Assembly: GCA_030612225.1 (NCBI GenBank)
Contig: JAUWOH010000074.1
Span: 1 to 11,000, forward strand
DNA length: 11,000 nucleotides
Direction: 5' to 3'
Origin: Desulfobacteraceae bacterium
Lineage (GTDB): Bacteria > Desulfobacterota > Desulfobacteria > Desulfobacterales > JAUWMJ01
The translations under genes were made by a program, and so were the position numbers. The notes below the pieces were generated by a model. That model saw only the letters and a list, made by a program, of their open reading frames with translations, was not told the origin of the DNA and ran no database searches. Below are positions 6,552 through 11,000 of the stretch, piece after piece. How positions within the stretch are numbered: the first letter of the stretch is position 1; the number at the start of each line of letters is the position of its first letter.

Positions 6552-7730
6552 ATGTTTACATATGTAGACAATGAAAAATCAGCAAAAATCAAGGTTATCG
6601 GAGTTGGCGGAGCTGGAGGTAATGCCATTAATAACATGATTATGTCCAAGCTCCAGGGTGTAAAATTTATTTCAGCCAATACAGATGCTCAGTCTCTTGA
6701 GATTTCAAATGCACCTGTTAAAATCCAGTTAGGTGAACAACTGACGGAAGGGCTTGGGGCGGGCGCCAATCCTGAAGTCGGGAGAGAAGCAGCGATAGAA
6801 AGCCGGGATTCAATTATCAATGCTCTTGAAGGCAGCCATATGGTGTTCATCACAGCAGGATTCGGCGGTGGCACCGGCACCGGAGCTGCTCCGGTAATTG
6901 CCGAAATATGTAAAGATATTGGTGCATTGACGGTCGCCGTGGTCACAAAACCGTTTTCATTTGAAGGTAAAAAGCGGGCAAAACAGGCAGAAGAAGGGAT
7001 AGAGGCATTAAAGCAGGTTGTCGATACAGCCATAACAATTCCGAATGACAGGCTCAGAGGCGTGGCATCAAAAAATGCAACCATGATTGAAATGTTCAGA
7101 AAAGCTGATGAAATTTTACTCCATTCAGTCAAGGGCATTACTGACCTTATCATGATGCCTGGCTTGGTAAATCTCGATTTTGCCGATGTTAAGACCACCA
7201 TGTCCAAAGCCGGCATGGCTATAATGGGTATCGGAATTGCAAGTGGTGATAACCGTGCAACAATGGCAGCCGAGCGGGCTATTTCTCATCCTCTTCTTGA
7301 AGACATCTCTATTTCCGGCGCCAGGGGTGTTTTAATGAATATAACAAGCACCAGTGATTTGACAATGGAAGAAATGACCGAAGCTTCCGACCGCATATAT
7401 AATGAAGTAGGAGAAGATGCAGATATTATCTGGGGCGCAGTTGTTGAAGACAGCCTTGGCGATGAAATGAGAGTAACCGTAATCGCCACAGGAATCGGTG
7501 CTGAGCCTGAGCTGCCTCAGAGCCACATTGACCTTGCACGCAAAGGTAAGGTTCGTGATATTACCCCTTCTGATTTAAAAAATACACAGGACTTAGATGT
7601 TCCTACTTTTATCCGCAGGCAGGAAGCTGTAGGTGAATCAGGCGGCGCAACATATAGGGGTTACAAAGGACTTGTAATCGACAACAATGACCTAGATGTT
7701 CCTACCTTTTTAAGAAGAAAGGCGGACTAA
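6552..7730 (+). CDS. ftsZ: FtsZ, tubulin-like cell-division GTPase
   Basis: FtsZ polymerises with GTP into the Z-ring that organises septal wall synthesis. From ATG 6552 the product is 392 aa. Motifs: VIGVGGAGGNAINNM (15-29), tubulin signature GGGTGTG (105-111), VVTKPFSFEG (130-139), and T7 synergy loop NLDFADVKTTM (207-217) with the catalytic acidic residues. The C-terminal linker is short (about 320-347) and the tail carries the conserved FtsA-binding type peptide twice: LDVPTFIRRQ (348-357) and LDVPTFLRRKAD (381-392). The start is supported by AGGAGGTG at 6539-6546, 5 nt before the ATG; the in-frame TTG at 6507 has no such signal. A TATAAT at 6502-6507 and a perfect inverted repeat at 6451-6473 in the leader suggest the gene has its own promoter. 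Confidence 0.98.
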   Translation: MFTYVDNEKSAKIKVIGVGGAGGNAINNMIMSKLQGVKFISANTDAQSLEISNAPVKIQLGEQLTEGLGAGANPEVGREAAIESRDSIINALEGSHMVFITAGFGGGTGTGAAPVIAEICKDIGALTVAVVTKPFSFEGKKRAKQAEEGIEALKQVVDTAITIPNDRLRGVASKNATMIEMFRKADEILLHSVKGITDLIMMPGLVNLDFADVKTTMSKAGMAIMGIGIASGDNRATMAAERAISHPLLEDISISGARGVLMNITSTSDLTMEEMTEASDRIYNEVGEDADIIWGAVVEDSLGDEMRVTVIATGIGAEPELPQSHIDLARKGKVRDITPSDLKNTQDLDVPTFIRRQEAVGESGGATYRGYKGLVIDNNDLDVPTFLRRKAD

Positions 7731-7731
7731 G

Positions 7732-7818
7732 GATTGTTGATTGGTGATTGATGTTTGATTCATATTCGTAAATAATGTATGTGTAACATCAAAGATAATC
7801 AAAAATTCATTATCACCA
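7732..7818. repeat. Heptamer-arm repeat between ftsZ and the radical SAM gene
   Basis: The left part holds GATTGTT, GATTGGT, GATTGAT and GTTTGAT in exact 7-bp steps (7732-7759). The right part (7783-7818) holds loosely opposed words (AACATCAAAGATAATCAAA, TTATCACCAAT) reaching the ATG at 7819. It is weaker and more degenerate than the elements around ftsA. No Shine-Dalgarno or terminator is seen in this gap. Confidence 0.6.
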
Positions 7819-9552
7819 ATGGCAAGAAAACTCTCAAAATCACATAAAAGATTTGTCGATACCGAGATCGGTACAATACACAAAGACACCGGCGGACGTA
7901 TCAAGGTAGCGCTGGCATACCCGAACAGATATCATGTTGGAATGTCGAATCTTGGTTTTCAATCAACATATCGGCTTTTCAACGAAATTGAACACGTGGT
8001 ATGTGAAAGGTTTTTCCTGCCGGAAAACGGCAGGAAGGCAACCGGCCGGATAACAACCATAGAATCCGGCACACCGGTTTCAGAATTTGAAATAATAGCT
8101 TTTTCCGTTTCATTTGAAAATGATTACCCAAATATTTTGACCCTCCTTGAAAAGGCAGGTCTCCCGCTGCAATCAAATGACAGAGGATACCCCCACCCCC
8201 TTGTTATTGCAGGGGGAGTCGCCTGCTTTTTAAACCCTGAACCGATTTCTCCATACATTGACCTCTTTTTAGTCGGCGAAGCTGAAGAGATGCTCTTTCG
8301 CTTTTTCGAGTTCTTCGAGCCAGGCACAGGCAGAAAATCATACCTTCAAACCATCGCCCAAAATGTGCAGGGCGCATATGTGCCCGCATTTTACAATCCT
8401 TCTTATAATAATGATGGTACAATCGCCTCTTTTAAACCTGTCTGCGATGTTCCTGAAAAAATCATACGACCTTTTGTAAAAGATCTTTCCCTTGAATCGA
8501 CCTTCAGCACAATAATAACACCGAACACAACGTTTGACCGAACTTTTTTAATCGAAGTCAGCAGGGGATGTCCCCATGGATGTCGCTTTTGCAGCGCAGG
8601 GTTTATTTACAGACCTCCAAGATTCAGACCTGTCGAGCTCCTTAAAGAAAATATGAATCAGGGAATGGAAATTACAAATAAAATCGGTCTTGTCGGTGCT
8701 GCAGTATCAGATCTTCCAGGGATTGGAAGACTTTGCGAGCAGGCTCTAAAAAAGGATATAAGAATATCATTCAGCTCATTTCGAGCCGATTCACTGACTC
8801 CTGAACTTATTTCGGTTCTCAGAAAAAGCAAAATAAAAACCGCCACAATTGCCCCGGATGCAGGCTCTGAACGTTTACGCAGGGTTATCAACAAGGGAAT
8901 CACAGAAGAAGATGTTCTTTCGGGTGTAGAAACCCTTGTTGAAAACGGCATTTTAAATTTAAAACTTTATTTCATGATAGGGCTCCCGACTGAAACCATG
9001 GATGACGTCGAAGAAATCACAGCACTGTGCAAAAGAATAAAACACCGGTTTTTAAAGTCGAGCCGGCCGAAAAAGCGTATGGGAGAAATAACGATAAGCC
9101 TTAACTCTTTTGTTCCAAAGCCCTTTACCCCGTTTCAGTGGTGTGCCATGGATGATGTAAACACCCTGAAAAAAAAGATAAAAAAGATAAAGGCAGGTTT
9201 AAAAAAAGTACCAAATGTTCGTGTAAATACAGATGTCCCCCGCTGGGCCTATATCCAGGCGCTACTTTCCCGCGGTGATCGTAAAGTCGCCAATATTTTA
9301 TCTTCCGCCCATAAAATCGGAGGTAACTGGGCCCAAACACTCAAGGAATCATCCCTGAATCCTGATTTTTACGTTATAAGAGAACGCTCTTTAGACGAGC
9401 TTTTGCCGTGGGACTTTATTAACCATGGCATCAAAAAATCCTTTCTTAAAAAAGAGTATAAAAAAGGTATCAAGGCCAAAACATCACCACCCTGCCCCAT
9501 GGAATCATGCAACATCTGCGGAGTCTGCGGGGAAGAAACACAAATAACGTAA
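7819..9552 (+). CDS. B12-binding-type radical SAM protein (TIGR03960-like)
   Basis: Predicted cytoplasmic radical SAM enzyme of 577 aa; substrate unknown. The N-terminal part (about 30-180) resembles a cobalamin-binding-like fold, including RYHVGMSNLG and LVGEAEEMLF (151-160), but I see no DxHxxG cobalamin ligand motif. The radical SAM domain carries CxxxCxxC as SRGCPHGCRFCSAG (Cys 251, 255, 258), the ligand set for a 4Fe-4S cluster, followed by a TIM-barrel-like stretch (ATIAPDAGSERLR, about 342-354; LYFMIGLPTET, 383-393). The C-terminus has a second cysteine group, CPMESCNICGVC (Cys 559, 564, 567, 570), suited to another Fe-S cluster or zinc. Length and motifs match the TIGR03960-type family from memory; in other bacteria I recall such proteins beside a DUF2344 protein and RNase G, not seen here. 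ATG 7819 has no clear Shine-Dalgarno and follows repeat DNA. It may be a housekeeping RNA- or protein-modifying enzyme, but this is unproven. Confidence 0.88.
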   Translation: MARKLSKSHKRFVDTEIGTIHKDTGGRIKVALAYPNRYHVGMSNLGFQSTYRLFNEIEHVVCERFFLPENGRKATGRITTIESGTPVSEFEIIAFSVSFENDYPNILTLLEKAGLPLQSNDRGYPHPLVIAGGVACFLNPEPISPYIDLFLVGEAEEMLFRFFEFFEPGTGRKSYLQTIAQNVQGAYVPAFYNPSYNNDGTIASFKPVCDVPEKIIRPFVKDLSLESTFSTIITPNTTFDRTFLIEVSRGCPHGCRFCSAGFIYRPPRFRPVELLKENMNQGMEITNKIGLVGAAVSDLPGIGRLCEQALKKDIRISFSSFRADSLTPELISVLRKSKIKTATIAPDAGSERLRRVINKGITEEDVLSGVETLVENGILNLKLYFMIGLPTETMDDVEEITALCKRIKHRFLKSSRPKKRMGEITISLNSFVPKPFTPFQWCAMDDVNTLKKKIKKIKAGLKKVPNVRVNTDVPRWAYIQALLSRGDRKVANILSSAHKIGGNWAQTLKESSLNPDFYVIRERSLDELLPWDFINHGIKKSFLKKEYKKGIKAKTSPPCPMESCNICGVCGEETQIT

Positions 9553-9812
9553 CCGTTCACAGATTCAAAGGTTCAGGGGTTCAAAGTTGCATTCTTGTCC
9601 ACGGACTCAATTTTAGTGGTGTATTTATGTGAATAGCTTCCATCTTCGCTTAAAAGCTTCGCCGAGACAAGCCCGGCTTGGTTATTCCCAACCTGAAAAT
9701 TGGCGTCGCATTGGCAATTATGTGGCAAACCAGCATTTTTTACGAGAACTTCGGGTCTTCAGTTTTGTCCTTGTTTCTAACCCTGAACTTTGAACCCTGA
9801 ACCTGTGAACGG
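9553..9812. repeat. 260-bp inverted-repeat element after the radical SAM gene
   Basis: It starts directly after the TAA with CCGTTCACAG and ends with its exact complement CTGTGAACGG. Inside the ends, the arms are tandem GTTCARR words: 9563-9588 as 7/8-mers, and 9779-9802 as 7-mers on the other strand. The middle (about 9590-9778) contains a REP-like fragment (GCTTCGCCGAGACAAGC, 9656-9672) and a stretch I do not recognise. No convincing gene lies inside it. It may act as a terminator, or it may be a MITE-like element. Confidence 0.8.
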
Positions 9813-10056
9813 CTATCAAATAACTTAGCCTCTACCCATCTTCAAATCATCACAACCATTCAGACAAACATTTTATACAATCTGAGCATAAAAACACTCC
9901 TTTTTAAAAAAAACTAAAGAATTTTTAAAAATAGCCGAAAGTTAAAATTATAAGTATATATTTTAAAAGGAACAATCTTTATTATATGCTTCAGGTGGAA
10001 TCTGGTCTGACCTAATAGTTGAATAGATGACTATTCGAGTGGTTAAGGAGGCTAAG
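9813..10056. other. AT-rich gap upstream of the PAS gene
   Basis: No gene is seen. The stretch at 9890-9970 is very AT-rich (A and T runs, TATAAG and TATATT near 9950-9963) and probably contains the promoter of the PAS gene, but I cannot choose a -35/-10 pair. A strong AAGGAGG lies at 10045-10051. Confidence 0.4.
10019..10038. promoter_or_regulatory. Palindrome upstream of the PAS gene
   Basis: GAATAG (10021-10026) and CTATTC (10031-10036) are exact complements around ATGA, ending 8 nt before the ribosome binding site. The position suits an operator or a small mRNA stem; no known regulator motif is recognised. Confidence 0.3.
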
Positions 10057-11000
10057 ATGCTAACATGTGACATGATACATAGATTTTTTAAGAAAATAAA
10101 GATTACTGTTTGGAAGCGCAAGCAGGCGCAACAGACGCTTACAGCGAGTGAGCAAAAAGCCAAACAATATCTTGATATTGCCGGAGTAATAATTTTGGCT
10201 TTAGACGAGGATGGAAATATTACCCTAATCAACGAACGCGGCTTAAAAGTCCTTGGTTATCAGCGAGAAGAGCTCCTTGGAAAAAACTGGTTCAAGACCT
10301 GCCTGCCAGGTAAATTTCGGGAAAAGGTTGCAGATGTTTATCGTCAGCTGATGAGGGGTGAAATAAAACCGGTAAAATACTACGAAAATCAGATCCAGAA
10401 AAAGGGTGGTGAGAAACGAATCATTTCTTGGCACAACGCCGTTTTTCGAAATTCAAGTGGCGAAATCACAGGCACTCTCAGTTCAGGAGAAGACATCACC
10501 GAGAGAAAGCAGGCAGAGGAGGCACTACGGGAAAGCGAAAAAAGATATCGAAGCATTTTTGAAAATGCCATCGAAGGTTTTTTTCAGAGCACACCGGAAG
10601 GTCGTTTTATCAGTGTCAACCCTGCATTTGCCAGGATATTGGGTTATGCATCTCCTGAAGAGCTCATCTCCATCATTACCGACATTACAACACAGTACTA
10701 CGTAAACCCTGAAGATCGGCATCAGTATCGACGGCTTCTTATGGAGGCTGGATCTGTGAAAAAATTCGAGTTCAAGGTTCAGCGTAAAGACGGCTCGCAT
10801 ATATGGTTATCCAACAGCACCCGTGCGTTTTATGATCCAGCCGGCAGGATTATCCGCTACGAAGGCAATGTAAGTGACATCACCAAGCGTAAGCAAGCCG
10901 AGAGGGAGCTGAAAGAGATTAACGAGCAACTTGAACAGGCCATTGCGAATGCAAACCAGATGACTGTGGAAGCTGAAGCGGCCAGCATGGCAAAAAGCGG
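10057..11000 (+). CDS. PAS-PAS sensor protein, probably a histidine kinase (3' end missing)
   Basis: Open frame of 314 full codons running off the right edge. After a basic N-terminus (about 1-25) there are two PAS domains: PAS1 about 32-150 (VIILALDEDGNITLIN, LGYQREELLGKNWF, ending SSGEDITERKQAE) and PAS2 about 160-280 (RYRSIFENAIEGFFQSTPEG, ILGYASPEEL, ending GNVSDITKRKQAE). Each ends in the PAC-type D-I-T-x-R/K-K-Q-A-E signature. A coiled-coil linker (about 281-310) leads to EAASMAKS, the wording that commonly stands just before FLANMSHEIRTP in hybrid histidine kinases, so the H-box probably lies a few codons beyond the window. No membrane segment or signal peptide is seen, so cytoplasmic sensing is likely. 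Start: AAGGAGG at 10045-10051, 5 nt before ATG 10057. Kinase activity is inferred; a diguanylate cyclase output is a less likely alternative. There is no sign of a link to the division genes. Confidence 0.85.
   Translation, partial: MLTCDMIHRFFKKIKITVWKRKQAQQTLTASEQKAKQYLDIAGVIILALDEDGNITLINERGLKVLGYQREELLGKNWFKTCLPGKFREKVADVYRQLMRGEIKPVKYYENQIQKKGGEKRIISWHNAVFRNSSGEITGTLSSGEDITERKQAEEALRESEKRYRSIFENAIEGFFQSTPEGRFISVNPAFARILGYASPEELISIITDITTQYYVNPEDRHQYRRLLMEAGSVKKFEFKVQRKDGSHIWLSNSTRAFYDPAGRIIRYEGNVSDITKRKQAERELKEINEQLEQAIANANQMTVEAEAASMAKS

Noticed and set aside
6689..7216. 175-codon open frame on the - strand inside ftsZ
   Set aside because: Antisense shadow of conserved ftsZ sequence, with no start signal or domain.
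9890..9945. Intrinsic terminator in the T/A runs before the PAS gene
   Set aside because: There are runs of T and A but no GC-containing stem; just AT-rich sequence.
10406..10705. 99-codon + strand open frame overlapping the PAS gene
   Set aside because: Out of frame with a clear double-PAS reading frame that is open from 10057 to the window edge.

Overview
The window is the distal half of a bacterial division and cell-wall (dcw) cluster, all on the + strand, in the order murG - murC - murB - ftsQ - ftsA - ftsZ. It is followed by a B12-binding-type radical SAM gene and, after a gap of about 500 bp, the 5' part of a PAS-domain sensor kinase that runs off the right edge. Gene order, FtsQ with a single membrane anchor and POTRA domain (Gram-negative style), the absence of ddl between murB and ftsQ, moderate GC and protein character suggest a Desulfobacterota (deltaproteobacterial, Desulfobacterales-like) chromosome. 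That placement is an inference; no rRNA or other taxonomic marker is present.

Layout: 1-318 intergenic with an inverted-repeat element; 319-1416 murG (apparent ATT start); 1490-2872 murC; 2848-3109 an array of small hairpin units that provides the murC stop and fills the murB leader; 3110-4057 murB; 4044-4913 ftsQ, overlapping the murB end; 4911-5049 repeat element A; 5080-6306 ftsA; 6307-6445 repeat element B; 6552-7730 ftsZ; 7732-7818 a third word-repeat gap; 7819-9552 radical SAM protein; 9553-9812 a 260-bp inverted-repeat element; 9813-10056 AT-rich leader; 10057-11000 PAS sensor protein, incomplete.

MurG makes lipid II from lipid I, MurC and MurB act earlier on UDP-MurNAc, FtsQ links the divisome across the membrane, and FtsA tethers FtsZ filaments to the membrane. 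The genes are co-directional and presumably co-expressed, but only murB-ftsQ is tightly coupled.

The unusual part is the intergenic DNA. All but one of the gaps between these genes hold short tandem 'words' (7-, 9/10-, 16- or 20-26-mers), mostly arranged as opposed arms around a core; murB-ftsQ has no gap. The words differ from gap to gap, yet several cores are shared: two near-identical 77/78-bp cores flank ftsA, a related AT hairpin lies upstream of murG, and a REP-like 26-mer occurs upstream of murG and in the murB leader, with a shorter relative at 9656-9672. The murC-murB units are self-complementary with compensatory changes, which points to selection on, or propagation of, structured units. 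Genes whose leader is made of repeats (murC, murB, radical SAM) lack a visible Shine-Dalgarno, while ftsA, ftsZ and the PAS gene have strong ones.
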